Shown here piece by piece: positions 25,466 through 34,713 of a stretch of 64,000 bases of DNA. The notes below the pieces were generated by a model. The model saw only the letters and a list, made by a program, of their open reading frames with translations. It was not told where the DNA came from and ran no database searches. Source of the stretch: Pseudomonadota bacterium (lineage in GTDB: Bacteria > Pseudomonadota > Alphaproteobacteria > Rhizobiales > Hyphomicrobiaceae); contig JAEZRM010000042.1 in NCBI GenBank assembly GCA_023412805.1, positions 79,941 through 143,940 of the forward strand. The letters are read 5' to 3'. Each line of letters opens with the position of its first letter. The first letter of the stretch is position 1. Position numbers and translations under genes: made by a program.

Positions 25466-26407
25466 CTACTCCAGATACCGCTTCTCCAGCATGACGTGCA
25501 CGCCGTTGTGGCCGTTCACGAGCTGAGTCACGCGCAGGTCCGCGGCGAGACTGCAGAGCATGTAGGCGTCCTCGCGCGAGAGCCCCTTCTTCTCGCCGAT
25601 GAGCTTGATCATGTCGCGCAAGGCCGCCCGCGCCGCACTGTCGAGATCAGGATCGAAGGCCATGGTAATCGCGTGCGTCGGCGTCTCGGCGCGCGGCCAG
25701 TCGAGATTGCCGCCCTTGTGCAGCGTGAACTTGAACGTGCCCTTGAGCGCCGTCTCGATGGCGGTCACGCACACCTCGCCATCACCCTGCGCGCCATGGC
25801 CGTCGCCGGCTGAAAAGTTCGCCCCCGGCACATGCACCGGCAGGAACACGGTCGTGCCCGCCACCAGCTCCTTGTTGTCCATGTTGCCACCGTGCTGGCG
25901 CGGCGCGAGCGACGTGATCATGCCCCACGAGGGCGGCGGCGCTACACCCATCACACCGAAGAACGGCCTCAGCGGCACTTCCGCGCCCCACGAGAGCTTG
26001 CCCACGCCCTTCTCGCGATCCATGGGAATGTGCACGATGCGTACGCGATCGAATTCGAGCGGCAGCGCGCCTGCGAGCGGCCGGATGGCATTGTATCCCC
26101 AGTCCTGGCGGCACTCGATGGCTTCGATGTCGACCTGCAGGATGTCGCCGGGCATGGCGCCTTCGATGGCAACGGGGCCTGTCAGGATATGGCCCGGCAG
26201 CTTGCGCGGTACCTCAGCGTGCACCTCCAACAGCTCGGGCGGAATCTTGAAACCAGACGAGGTCGGTGGCATCACATCCTGACCGCCGCTGATGGTCTCC
26301 ATGATCACGCGATCGCCGCTCTTGATGGAGAGCACAGGCTTCTCCTCGGCATCGAAATAGCCCCAATGGACAGTCCCGACGCGGGATTTGAGAACGTGAT
26401 CGGTCAT
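25466..26407 (-). CDS. Acetamidase/formamidase family amidohydrolase
   Basis: The 313-residue protein matches the FmdA_AmdA family: VGTVHWGYFDAEEKPVLSIK near the start, GPVAIEGAMPGDILQVDI, a Gly-rich NMDNKELVAGTTVFLPVHVP block, GDGHGAQGDGEVCVTAIE, and LCSLAADLRVTQLVNGHNGV. The family hydrolyses short amides to ammonia plus the acid. ATG 26407 has the family start just behind it. It is divergent from the first SDR gene (149 bases between starts) and convergent with tauC, suggesting that an imported amide or its breakdown product is the substrate. Confidence 0.88.
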   Translation of the reverse strand: MTDHVLKSRVGTVHWGYFDAEEKPVLSIKSGDRVIMETISGGQDVMPPTSSGFKIPPELLEVHAEVPRKLPGHILTGPVAIEGAMPGDILQVDIEAIECRQDWGYNAIRPLAGALPLEFDRVRIVHIPMDREKGVGKLSWGAEVPLRPFFGVMGVAPPPSWGMITSLAPRQHGGNMDNKELVAGTTVFLPVHVPGANFSAGDGHGAQGDGEVCVTAIETALKGTFKFTLHKGGNLDWPRAETPTHAITMAFDPDLDSAARAALRDMIKLIGEKKGLSREDAYMLCSLAADLRVTQLVNGHNGVHVMLEKRYLE

Positions 26408-26556
26408 TGGTGGTGCCCCGTTGCTGGATATTGCGTGGCCCCAACCTATCGCCCTGCCCGGCGGGCGTCATCAGGCCTGATACGCGATCCGGACTTGCGC
26501 GCGGCCGCCTACGGGGCATGATGGCGCCCAAAGTTGCATCGATCGGGAAGGCACTC

Positions 26557-27333
26557 ATGGCATACAAGGCATTCGACCTCAGCGGGCAGGTTGCTCTCGT
26601 GACCGGCGGCAATGGCGGCATCGGCCTCGGCATGGCGAAGGCCGTCGCGGAAGCAGGCGCCGATGTCGCGATCTGGGGCACGAACGCGGCCAAGAATGCG
26701 GCGGCCAAGGCCGAGCTCGAAAAGACCGGCCGCCGTGTGCTGGCACTGCAAGTGGATGTCGGTGACGAGGCTGCCGTCGAGCAGGGCTTTGCCGAAACCG
26801 TCAAGGTGCTCGGTCGCGTCGACGGCTGCTTTGCCAATGCCGGCGTCAGCGGCCGCGGCGGACACACCTCCTTCAGCGACATGCCGACAGACGAATGGAA
26901 GCGCGTGACGCGCATCAATCTCGACGGCGCGTTCTATACGTTTCGCACGGCATCCAAGCACATGGTCGCGCGTGGTGGCGGCGGCGTTCTCGTCGGCACG
27001 TCCTCGCTCGCCGCCATCTCCGGCCCGCCGCGCAACGAGCATTACGCCGCGACCAAGAGCGCCATGATCGGAATCATCCGCTCGCTCGCTGTGGAGTACG
27101 CGCGCTACGGCATTCGCGCGCACGCCGTTCTGCCCGGCTGGATCGAGACGGACATGACCGCCAATCTCATCGCCAACGAAAAATTTCACGACAATGTACT
27201 GAAGCGCGTCCCCATGCGCCGCTGGGGCACGGGCGATGACTTTGGCGGTATCGCGATCTATCTCATGAGCTCGGCGTCGCGCTTCCATACCGGCGATACG
27301 TTTCTCATCGACGGCGGCTACGCGCTGTTTTGA
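26557..27333 (+). CDS. SDR-family oxidoreductase
   Basis: The 258-residue Rossmann enzyme has the cofactor motif GGNGGIGLGMA, NAG in CFANAGVSG, catalytic Tyr-Lys in YAATKSA preceded by Ser in GTSSLAA, and the C-terminal TGDTFLIDGGYALF. Classical SDRs oxidise or reduce alcohols and ketones with NAD(P). ATG 26557 was chosen because the family start (MAYKAFDLSGQVALVTGG) lies there and GGGAAGG precedes it. The enoyl-CoA hydratase gene follows after 13 bases, so both act in one acyl or hydroxyacyl pathway. Confidence 0.88.
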   Translation: MAYKAFDLSGQVALVTGGNGGIGLGMAKAVAEAGADVAIWGTNAAKNAAAKAELEKTGRRVLALQVDVGDEAAVEQGFAETVKVLGRVDGCFANAGVSGRGGHTSFSDMPTDEWKRVTRINLDGAFYTFRTASKHMVARGGGGVLVGTSSLAAISGPPRNEHYAATKSAMIGIIRSLAVEYARYGIRAHAVLPGWIETDMTANLIANEKFHDNVLKRVPMRRWGTGDDFGGIAIYLMSSASRFHTGDTFLIDGGYALF

Positions 27334-27346
27334 TGGGAGGTTTGCG

Positions 27347-28219
27347 ATGAACTTCACCGCCATTCGCTACGAGGTCGAGGACGGCGTTGCGACGATCACA
27401 CTGAACCGTCCCGAGAAGCTCAACGCCTATAACCGCGACATGGGCCGCGAGATCATCGCGGCCTTCGATGAGGTCGACCGCGATGATGGCGTCCGCGCCG
27501 TCATCATCACGGGCGAGGGACGTGCATTCTGTGCGGGTGCGGACCTCTCCGGTGGTGCGAAGACCTTCGACTACGCCGCGCGTGGTACGCTCGCCGGCGC
27601 AGACTTATCGGATGACAGTGCGCGCGACGGCGGCGGACGCCTGACGCTGCGCATTTTCGAATGCCTCAAACCCGTCATTGCCGCCGTCAATGGCCCTGCC
27701 GTCGGCATCGGCGCCACCATGCTGCTGCCCATGGATATCCGTCTCGCGTCGGAGACGGCTCGCTTCGGTTTCGTGTTCGCGCGCCGCGGCGTGGTCATGG
27801 AAGCCTGCTCGAGCTGGTTTCTGCCGCGCATCGTTGGCATCTCGCAAGCTCTCGAATGGACCATGACAGGACGCGTGTTCGATGCAGCCGAAGCGCTCGA
27901 AGGCCGGCTCGTGAAAAAGGTGCTGCCGCCGGATCAGCTACTGCCTACAGCGCGCACACTCGCTCGTGAGATCGCGGATAACACATCGGGCATCTCCGTC
28001 GCGCTCATGCGGCAGATGCAATGGCGGATGCTCGGCGCCGACCATCCCATGGAAGCGCACAAGATCGACAGCCGCCTTATGGTGCAGACAGGCGCAGGCG
28101 CGGATGCGCGCGAAGGCGTCGCAGCATTTCTCGAGAAGCGGCCTGCGCGCTTTCCAGGCCGCGTGTCGAGTGATCTGCCGTCTACCTTCCCGTGGTGGAA
28201 GCCGCGCAAATACGAGTAG
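27347..28219 (+). CDS. Enoyl-CoA hydratase/isomerase family protein
   Basis: The 290-residue crotonase-fold protein has the oxyanion-hole blocks GRAFCAGADLSGG and AAVNGPAVGIGATMLLPMDI, and GFVFARRGVVMEACSSWFLP. The family hydrates or isomerises acyl-CoA thioesters. A longer loop after the first block (residues 67-90) is typical of the bacterial enoyl-CoA hydratases of about 290 residues with an uncertain substrate. GGAGG lies before ATG 27347. It ends 6 bases from the convergent CoA-transferase gene. Confidence 0.88.
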   Translation: MNFTAIRYEVEDGVATITLNRPEKLNAYNRDMGREIIAAFDEVDRDDGVRAVIITGEGRAFCAGADLSGGAKTFDYAARGTLAGADLSDDSARDGGGRLTLRIFECLKPVIAAVNGPAVGIGATMLLPMDIRLASETARFGFVFARRGVVMEACSSWFLPRIVGISQALEWTMTGRVFDAAEALEGRLVKKVLPPDQLLPTARTLAREIADNTSGISVALMRQMQWRMLGADHPMEAHKIDSRLMVQTGAGADAREGVAAFLEKRPARFPGRVSSDLPSTFPWWKPRKYE

Positions 28220-28225
28220 TGCGGC

Positions 28226-29377
28226 TCAGCCCCCGGTTATGGCCGCGATCTCGCTCTCACTGAAGCCCGCCGCCGTCAGAACCTCGCGCGTGTGCTCGCC
28301 GAGTGCCGCCGCGCGCGGGCCTGCCTTGGTTTCGGATGCGGACATGCGGAAGGCCGGGTTCAGCACCTTGAAGGGCCCGGCCGCATCATGCACGTCCTGC
28401 AGCGAACCGCGATGGGTGAGCTGCGGATCGGCGAGTGCCTCCTTGATCGTGCGGTAGGGCCCTGCCGGCACGCCGGCACGCTCCAGTACCGCCATGAGCT
28501 CTTCCGTCGTCATCGTCCGCGTCCATGCTTCGAGCTCATCCATGAACTCCGCCCAATTGGCGCGACGATCGAGATACTTCGCGAAGCGCGGGTCGGTCGC
28601 CCACGGCTGACCGGCGGCCTTGCCCAATTCCTGAAACGTCCGCTCGCTCGCGACGGCAATGTTGACGAAGCCGTCAGCAGTCGCCGCCGGCCCATAGAGG
28701 GCGCGCTTCGGCATGGGCGGCACCTTGAACTGCGAAGCCTGCAGCTCCACCGTCATCAGCGAGAGCATCCCCTCGAACATGGAGACATCGAGATGCTGGC
28801 CCTTGCCTGTGACGGACCGCTGATAGAGCGCGGCCGAAATCGCACCGAAAGCATACGTGCCCGCGAGTACATCCGCCGTGAAGATGCCGCAGCTATCCGG
28901 CCGCTCGCGTCCGGGATGATAGGCAATGTGTGCCATCTCGTAACCTGATGTCGCATGCACGACCGGCGCATACGCGGGCTTGTCGGCGGAAGGCCCCGTC
29001 TGACCGTAACCGGAGATCGAGCAGTAAACGAGGCGCGGGTTCTCAGCGGACGCGCTCGCATAGTCGATGCCGAGCCGCTTGGTCACGCCGGGTCGGTAAT
29101 TCTCGACAATGATATCCGCGCTGCTGGTCAACTTGCGCGCGGCGGCCACGGCCTCGGGCCGCTTGAGATCGAGGACGATGCTGCGCTTGCCGGCATTGAG
29201 TTGGCCGTACGATGTGCTCGCGCCATTCCGAAGAGGTGGCCGGCTCCGCATGAGATCACCCTCGGCCGTCTCGATCTTCACGACATCCGCACCGAGATCG
29301 GCGAGCAGGCGCGTGCAGTGAGGGCCCGCGATCGTGGTCGTGAAATCGAGCACCTTGAGCCCGCTGAATGCCTGCAT
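28226..29377 (-). CDS. Class III CoA-transferase (CaiB/BaiF family)
   Basis: The 383-residue protein starts FSGLKVLDFTTTIAGPHCTR and has the family blocks GADVVKIE, LNAGKRSIVLDL, YCSISGYGQTGP, and ADVLAGTYAFGAISAAL with the catalytic Asp at the start of the last. Such enzymes move CoA between carboxylic acids, often activating the first acid of a catabolic pathway. ATG 29377 is preceded by GGGGAGAGG, which decides against the upstream start at 29419. It is divergent from the second SDR gene. Confidence 0.9.
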   Translation of the reverse strand: MQAFSGLKVLDFTTTIAGPHCTRLLADLGADVVKIETAEGDLMRSRPPLRNGASTSYGQLNAGKRSIVLDLKRPEAVAAARKLTSSADIIVENYRPGVTKRLGIDYASASAENPRLVYCSISGYGQTGPSADKPAYAPVVHATSGYEMAHIAYHPGRERPDSCGIFTADVLAGTYAFGAISAALYQRSVTGKGQHLDVSMFEGMLSLMTVELQASQFKVPPMPKRALYGPAATADGFVNIAVASERTFQELGKAAGQPWATDPRFAKYLDRRANWAEFMDELEAWTRTMTTEELMAVLERAGVPAGPYRTIKEALADPQLTHRGSLQDVHDAAGPFKVLNPAFRMSASETKAGPRAAALGEHTREVLTAAGFSESEIAAITGG

Positions 29378-29592
29378 TGCTTCCTCTCCCCGGATCGACC
29401 GACAATTTGAGAGGGACAATTGACCGAATGCTCCCGGGGGCGCAAGTCCGGCCGAGCCGGACAGGAGGCCCGCAAAAACGGAAGTGCGCCATTCGCGCGC
29501 GCTCCTCGTGTGGCGTCAGCCCGCCAAAATGCCTAACGTGCTGCTCACAGCACCCCCGCTCGCGCGGGAGCATGATCCAGGAGAGAGGAACG

Positions 29593-30423
29593 ATGACGGA
29601 GAAGCAGGGTCAGGTCGTAGGCAAGGTTGCCCTCGTCACGGGAGGGGCCTCGGGCATCGGCGAGGCATGCTGCCTGACACTGGCGCGAGAAGGTGCCAGC
29701 GTCGTTATCACGGATATCGACGAGGCACGTGGCAAGGATCTCGTCGAGAAGATCGCCGTCAATGGCGGCAAATCCATCTTCCTGAAGCAGGACGTCACCA
29801 ACGAAGCACGCTGGCCGGAAGTGATCGCGGCGACGGAGGAAGCCTTCGGCGGTCTCCACATTCTGGTGGCCAACGCCGGTATCGGCGTCATGGTCCCCAT
29901 ACTCGATATGACGCTCGCGGACTGGCAGCGTCAGAATGCCATCAACCTCGACGGCGTCTTCCTCTCGGTGAAGTATGGCATTCCCGCCATGCGCCGAAGC
30001 GGTCCTGGCGGCTCGGTCATCATGATGTCCTCGATCGCGGGGCTCAGGGGCTCTGTGGGTTTGGCGGGCTACTCCGCAACCAAGGGCGGTGTGCGCCTGT
30101 TCGCCAAGTCTGTCGCGCTCGAATGCGCCGCGGCGCGCGACGGCATTCGCGTGAACTCGGTCCATCCGGGCGTGATCGACACGCCGATCTGGAACAAGAT
30201 CCCGACAGGCGCCACCGGCTCGCACAACAATGCGCCGATTGATCCGCGCGCCCGTTCGCTCTGGATGATCCCGATCGGCGAACTCGGCACCGCGCAGGAT
30301 ATTGCCGATGGCGTGCTCTACCTCGCCTCGGACTTGTCGAAGCACGTCACCGGATCGGAGCTCGTCATCGACGGCGGCATCATGAGCGGCGTTCTGCCTC
30401 GCTCACTCCAGCACGAAGCGTAA
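29593..30423 (+). CDS. SDR-family oxidoreductase (second copy)
   Basis: The 276-residue enzyme has GGASGIGEACC for cofactor binding, DIDEA at the adenosine-ribose site (NAD preference), NAG in VANAGIG, Ser in MMSSIAG, catalytic YSATKGG, and VTGSELVIDGGIMSG at the end. It is only distantly like the SDR at 26557. The start ATG 29593 follows GAGAGAGG. The amidase gene follows after 24 bases. Confidence 0.9.
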   Translation: MTEKQGQVVGKVALVTGGASGIGEACCLTLAREGASVVITDIDEARGKDLVEKIAVNGGKSIFLKQDVTNEARWPEVIAATEEAFGGLHILVANAGIGVMVPILDMTLADWQRQNAINLDGVFLSVKYGIPAMRRSGPGGSVIMMSSIAGLRGSVGLAGYSATKGGVRLFAKSVALECAAARDGIRVNSVHPGVIDTPIWNKIPTGATGSHNNAPIDPRARSLWMIPIGELGTAQDIADGVLYLASDLSKHVTGSELVIDGGIMSGVLPRSLQHEA

Positions 30424-30447
30424 CATCACCTCACCTCGGAGCCACGC

Positions 30448-31899
30448 ATGGACAACTTGCACTTCAAGTCGGCCGTCGAACTTGCCGAGCTCATCCGCAC
30501 GAAGAGGGCGTCCGCCGTCGAGGTGCTGGAGCACTTTCTCGCGCGCATCGAGAAGTACAATCCCAAGCTCAATGCCGTGATCTGGATGGATGCCGAGCGC
30601 GGACGCAAGCGCGCGCGGGATGCCGATGCGGCGCTGGCCCGCGGTGAGGTCTGGGGTCCGCTGCACGGCGTGCCTATGACGATCAAGGAGAGCTACCAGG
30701 TACCGGGTTCGCCGACGACCTGGGGCCTTCCCGAGTACAAGAACAACGTCACAGAGACGAGCGCGATCGCGGTGGAGCGCCTGGAGAAGGCCGGCGTCAA
30801 TCTCTTCGGCAAGACCAACGTACCGGTGCTCCTCGCCGACTGGCAGAGCTACAATCCCGTCTATGGATCGACGAACAACCCGTGGAACACGGCGGTGACT
30901 CCCGGTGGATCCTCGGGCGGTTCGGCGGCGGCGTTGGCGGCAGGGCTCACGGGTGTCGAAGCGGGCAGCGACATCGGCGCGTCGATCCGCAATCCCGCGC
31001 ACTACTGCGGCGTGTTTGGCTTGAAGCCGACGTACGGCATCATTCCGCTGCGCCGTCACTCGCTGCCGGGGAGCTTCGCGCCGGGCGATATCTCCTGCGT
31101 CGGCCCGATCACACGCGGCGCGGCGGACCTCGATGTCATGCTCGATGTCATGAGCGGCGCCGACGAGATCGAGGAGAACTGCTGGAAGCTCCAACTTCCC
31201 AAGGCCAAGGCAACCTCGCTCAAAGGCCTCAAGGTCGCGGTGAAGCTCAGCGATCCGAACTGCGAGATCGACAGCGAATACGCGAGTATCCTGCAGACGC
31301 TCGTCGAGAAGCTTGCAAAAGCCGGCGCTACCGTGAAGGAAATCGAGCCGCAGATCGATACCAAGCGTCTGCACGAGATCTACGTGCTGCTGCTGCGCTC
31401 GGCGACCTCTGCCCGCACACCCGATGCCGATATTGCGGGGTGGAAGGCTGCCCTCGCGGCCGCTGGTGCCAACCCCGATCAGTATCTCGATCTCATGGTG
31501 AAAGGCGTCGATCTTCCCCATCGCGCGTGGCTGCCGCTCAACAACGAGCGTCACAAGCTGCGTTTTGCCTTCGATGCCTTCTTCAAAGACTGGGACATCC
31601 TGCTCTGCCCCGCGGCGTCCTCCGCGGCGTGGCCCCACGACCAGTCCGGCGAGCGCTGGCGGCGTACGATTCCGATCAACGGCAAACCGCAGCCGACGAC
31701 ATCACAGCTCTTCTGGGCCGGCTATTCCGGCGTCGTGTATCTGCCATCGACCGTTGGCCCCGCAGGGCTCACGAAGTCGGGCCTGCCGGTCGGCTATCAG
31801 GCGATTGCGCGCCATGGCCACGACAAGACGGCCGTCGCGTTCAGTCGCTTTGTCGAGCGCGAGATCGGCGGCTTCGTGCCGCCGCCGGGCTACGCGTGA
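30448..31899 (+). CDS. Amidase signature family hydrolase
   Basis: The 483-residue enzyme has the Ser-cisSer-Lys triad of the family: Lys80 in MTIKESYQ, Ser155 in GGSSGGSAAALAAG, and nucleophile Ser179 in GSDIGASIRNPA. It hydrolyses a carboxamide to acid and ammonia. It is cotranscribed with the SDR at 29593. Its last 59 bases overlap the end of the convergent TfoX-like gene. Confidence 0.9.
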   Translation: MDNLHFKSAVELAELIRTKRASAVEVLEHFLARIEKYNPKLNAVIWMDAERGRKRARDADAALARGEVWGPLHGVPMTIKESYQVPGSPTTWGLPEYKNNVTETSAIAVERLEKAGVNLFGKTNVPVLLADWQSYNPVYGSTNNPWNTAVTPGGSSGGSAAALAAGLTGVEAGSDIGASIRNPAHYCGVFGLKPTYGIIPLRRHSLPGSFAPGDISCVGPITRGAADLDVMLDVMSGADEIEENCWKLQLPKAKATSLKGLKVAVKLSDPNCEIDSEYASILQTLVEKLAKAGATVKEIEPQIDTKRLHEIYVLLLRSATSARTPDADIAGWKAALAAAGANPDQYLDLMVKGVDLPHRAWLPLNNERHKLRFAFDAFFKDWDILLCPAASSAAWPHDQSGERWRRTIPINGKPQPTTSQLFWAGYSGVVYLPSTVGPAGLTKSGLPVGYQAIARHGHDKTAVAFSRFVEREIGGFVPPPGYA

Positions 31900-32257
31900 T
31901 CGACGACTTCTCCCCGGACTTCTTCTTCGCCGCGCGCGTCGCCACCTCGGCGGCGCGCCGGCACCAGACAAGCATCTCCTCGTCATCGTCGAGCAGGCGC
32001 TCGGGCGCGCGCCAGTACGATGGAAGCGAGCGCGTGCCCGCCTTCATCTCGTAGGTAAAGGGTCCGAGCCCTTCTGCCTCGAAATCCGGGACGGTCGCCG
32101 GGTCAGCCTTCAGATACAGCGTATCGTCGGAGATGAGCGCGAACATGAGCCCATCCCTGAAGATGCCCGCACCGCCGAACATACGGCGCGGCGACACGCC
32201 ACCGAGCGGGCGAAGCACGTCCATGAGATGCGCGATGAGTGCAGCCTCCGCGGACAT
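31841..32257 (-). CDS. TfoX N-terminal domain protein
   Basis: The 138-residue protein has a TfoX-N domain (about residues 5-95): GGVSPRRMFGGAGIFRDGLM, LISDDTLYLKAD, PFTYEMKAG, and SLPSYWRAPERLLDD. TfoX/Sxy regulates competence in gammaproteobacteria; stand-alone N-domains elsewhere have no proven role. The last 27 residues are Arg/Ser-rich and lie inside the overlap with the amidase gene, so the tail may be a recent extension. A GAGGAGGAG element precedes ATG 32257. It starts 13 bases after the GMC dehydrogenase gene, so they are an operon. Confidence 0.85.
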   Translation of the reverse strand: MSAEAALIAHLMDVLRPLGGVSPRRMFGGAGIFRDGLMFALISDDTLYLKADPATVPDFEAEGLGPFTYEMKAGTRSLPSYWRAPERLLDDDEEMLVWCRRAAEVATRAAKKKSGEKSSITRSPAAARSRRSRARQSD

Positions 32258-32270
32258 GCTTCTCTCCTCC

Positions 32271-33866
32271 TCACGCAGCGGCCTTGATGATCTCCGCCGC
32301 CTTCTCGCCCACCATGATCGACGGCGCATTCGTATTGCCGGAGGGCATGGTCGGGAAGATCGAGGCGTCGGCGATCCTGAGCCCCTCGATGCCGTGCACC
32401 TTGAGCTTATCGTCGACAACCGTGTTCGGTCCCGCCGGTCCCATGCGGCATGTACCGATCGGATGGTAGGCCGTCTGTGAGTTATTGCGGATCCAGGCTA
32501 GGATTTCATCGTCCGTCCTTGCCTTGGGACCTGGATCGTATTCGTCGCCGCGATACGGGTCCAGCGCCGGCTGGCTCACGATCTTTCTGACCATCTTGAA
32601 GCCGTCGACCATGCACTGCTGGTCGATCGGGTTCGTCAAAAAATTGAACAGGATCTTCGGCTGGTCGTTCGGATCAGCCGAGCGAATATGGATCGAGCCG
32701 AGGCTCTCCGGACGCAACTGGTACACCGACAGCGTCATCGACGGGAATTCCTGCAGGATGCGCTTCTTCGGATCCTTCACCGAGTACGGCACGATGTGCA
32801 TCTGGACGTCAGGCGTCTCCATTTCCTTCTGCGTCTTGAGGAAGGCGAGCAGCGGCGCCGACGGCAGACTGAGGAAGCCGCCCCGCGTCGTCGCGTACTT
32901 CAAGGCTTCTCTCACGGCACCGAAGCCGCGCGCCCGCGTGTTGTAGGACACGCTCGGGACTTTCACGTGCCAGATACCGCGTGCATTGATGTGATCGCGC
33001 AGGTTCTCGCCAACGGCCGGCAGCGCATGTTTCACTTCGATGCCGAACTGCTTGAGGACCTCGGGCCGCCCGATGCCCGAAAGCTCGAGAAGCTGCGGTG
33101 TCGCGACCGCACCCGCCGAGAGGATCACCTCACGGTTCGCCCGCACCTCGATCTGCCGTCCGTAACGCTCATAGACGATGCCGACGCACTTCTTTCCTTC
33201 GAGCACGATCCGCCGCGTCGGCGCATCCGCGATCACGCGCAGGTTCGGCCGCTTCATCGCGGGCTTGAGGTAGCAGCGCGAGACGCTCATCCGGATGCCC
33301 TTGTGGATGCTCGTCTGCGTCTTGCCGATGCCTTCCTGATCCTCGGCGTTGTAGTCCTTGGTGATCTTGTGGCCCGCCTGCTCGCCGGCCTTGAAGAGCG
33401 CATCGTAAAGCGGATTCTGATCCGGCACGACCGACACCTTCAGAGGTCCATCGGTGCCGCGGCCGTTCTCCGCGCCGCCCTCATAGTTCTCGATCTTCGT
33501 GAAGACCGGCGCGACGTCGTTCCAGCTCCAGCCCCGCGCGCCCATCTGCGCCCAGGTATTATAGTCGAGCGGCTGGCCGCGCACCCAAACGAGCCCGTTG
33601 ATCGCGCTCGACCCGCCAACCACTTTGCCGCGCGGCACCGGGATCTTGCGGTTGCCGGTGCATTCCTCGGGCTCCGACTCGTACAGCCAGTTGGCAGCGG
33701 GGTTGTGGATCAGAAGGCCGAAGCTGACGGGGAGCCAAGAGTAAATATGGCTCGCCGGTCCCGCTTCAACGAGCAGCACGCTGTTCTTGGGGTTCTCGCT
33801 CAGACGCGATGCGAGCGCGGCACCCGCAGACCCAGCGCCGACAACGATATAATCATACTGCTCCAT
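32271..33866 (-). CDS. GMC-family (choline dehydrogenase-like) oxidoreductase
   Basis: The 531-residue flavoprotein has the FAD motif VVGAGSAGAALASRLSE, GMC signature 1 around GKVVGGSSAINGLVWVRG, signature 2 GAVATPQLLELSGIG, and the catalytic region YHPIGTCRMG with SGNTNAPSIM downstream. Members oxidise primary alcohols such as choline or polyethylene glycol. ATG 33866 is preceded by GGGCAGGGAG and is where the family begins, ruling out the upstream frame. It is unrelated in detail to the fused GMC protein at 2045. Confidence 0.9.
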   Translation of the reverse strand: MEQYDYIVVGAGSAGAALASRLSENPKNSVLLVEAGPASHIYSWLPVSFGLLIHNPAANWLYESEPEECTGNRKIPVPRGKVVGGSSAINGLVWVRGQPLDYNTWAQMGARGWSWNDVAPVFTKIENYEGGAENGRGTDGPLKVSVVPDQNPLYDALFKAGEQAGHKITKDYNAEDQEGIGKTQTSIHKGIRMSVSRCYLKPAMKRPNLRVIADAPTRRIVLEGKKCVGIVYERYGRQIEVRANREVILSAGAVATPQLLELSGIGRPEVLKQFGIEVKHALPAVGENLRDHINARGIWHVKVPSVSYNTRARGFGAVREALKYATTRGGFLSLPSAPLLAFLKTQKEMETPDVQMHIVPYSVKDPKKRILQEFPSMTLSVYQLRPESLGSIHIRSADPNDQPKILFNFLTNPIDQQCMVDGFKMVRKIVSQPALDPYRGDEYDPGPKARTDDEILAWIRNNSQTAYHPIGTCRMGPAGPNTVVDDKLKVHGIEGLRIADASIFPTMPSGNTNAPSIMVGEKAAEIIKAAA

Positions 33867-34098
33867 GGTGCTCCCTGCCCCGTATGTCGCGAGCTTCACG
33901 CCCACTGTCGCGCCATTCCTACCAATCTCAGGCCGCGGATGACCAGTACTCGAATGATGGTGCCGGGCTGCATTGCACGCACATTGCGGTAGCCTTCGGA
34001 TCACCCTGGACGGAGATAGCCGCCGCCAAGTCCCTCCCCTAAGATGCCCTTGGCACCCGTCCAATAAGTACATTCATGGCATTGAACAGGAGGAAATC

Positions 34099-34710
34099 AT
34101 GCCCGAGCCCACGACATTTCCAGGCCTTGTCGAATGGTCCGGCGAGAACCCCGGCATCTCCCTCAAGGAGGCACCCGACGGACCGTTTGTAAGCCTTGCG
34201 AGCTTCTTCCGCGTCGTGCTCTCGCCGCATGGCCGCGGCCATGCGCTGGTGCTCATGCAATCACCACAGGAAGCGAACCCGCCCGCCGCACGCGCCAACT
34301 ACGTCCTGCACGACAACGAAGCGCTGGCACGCTACCTCGTCTCGGACTTCGTTTCGAATTTCGGGAGCTACCAAGGGCTGCCCGGCCTTGCAGGCGTGAC
34401 CTACAAGAAGCTCGACAGCGTCGTTGCTTCGGGCGATCCAGGCTCCGCCTATAAGGAGACGCTGAAGGCGGGCGACCTCGATGTCGAACTCGCCTGGAGC
34501 GGCCTCGGTGAACCTTTCTGCTTCGCGCTGCCGCCCGACAAATCAGCGACGGGCCGCCACTGGATGCCGAGCCTGTTTGTCGGCTGCAGCGAGGCCTCGA
34601 TCACCGTCAACGGCCGCCGCCTACCCGGTAAGCCGATCCCGCGACAGGTTGCAGGCCAGACCATCACGACGGCCATGCTCGCCTTCTCGGAAACGTGGAT
34701 CAAAGTGTGA
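34099..34710 (+). CDS. Hypothetical protein, about 200 residues
   Basis: The 203-residue protein has no signal peptide or membrane segment. It starts MPEPTTFPGLVEWSGENPGI, has a hydrophobic core VLSPHGRGHALVLMQ, YLVSDFVSNFGSYQGLPGL in the middle, and FVGCSEASITVNGRRLPGKP near the end. I do not recognise the family. AGGAGG lies 8 bases before ATG 34099. It is divergent from the GMC gene and meets the carbamoylase gene tail to tail, so it may act on the same amide or alcohol compounds. Confidence 0.75.
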   Translation: MPEPTTFPGLVEWSGENPGISLKEAPDGPFVSLASFFRVVLSPHGRGHALVLMQSPQEANPPAARANYVLHDNEALARYLVSDFVSNFGSYQGLPGLAGVTYKKLDSVVASGDPGSAYKETLKAGDLDVELAWSGLGEPFCFALPPDKSATGRHWMPSLFVGCSEASITVNGRRLPGKPIPRQVAGQTITTAMLAFSETWIKV

Positions 34711-34713
34711 TCC

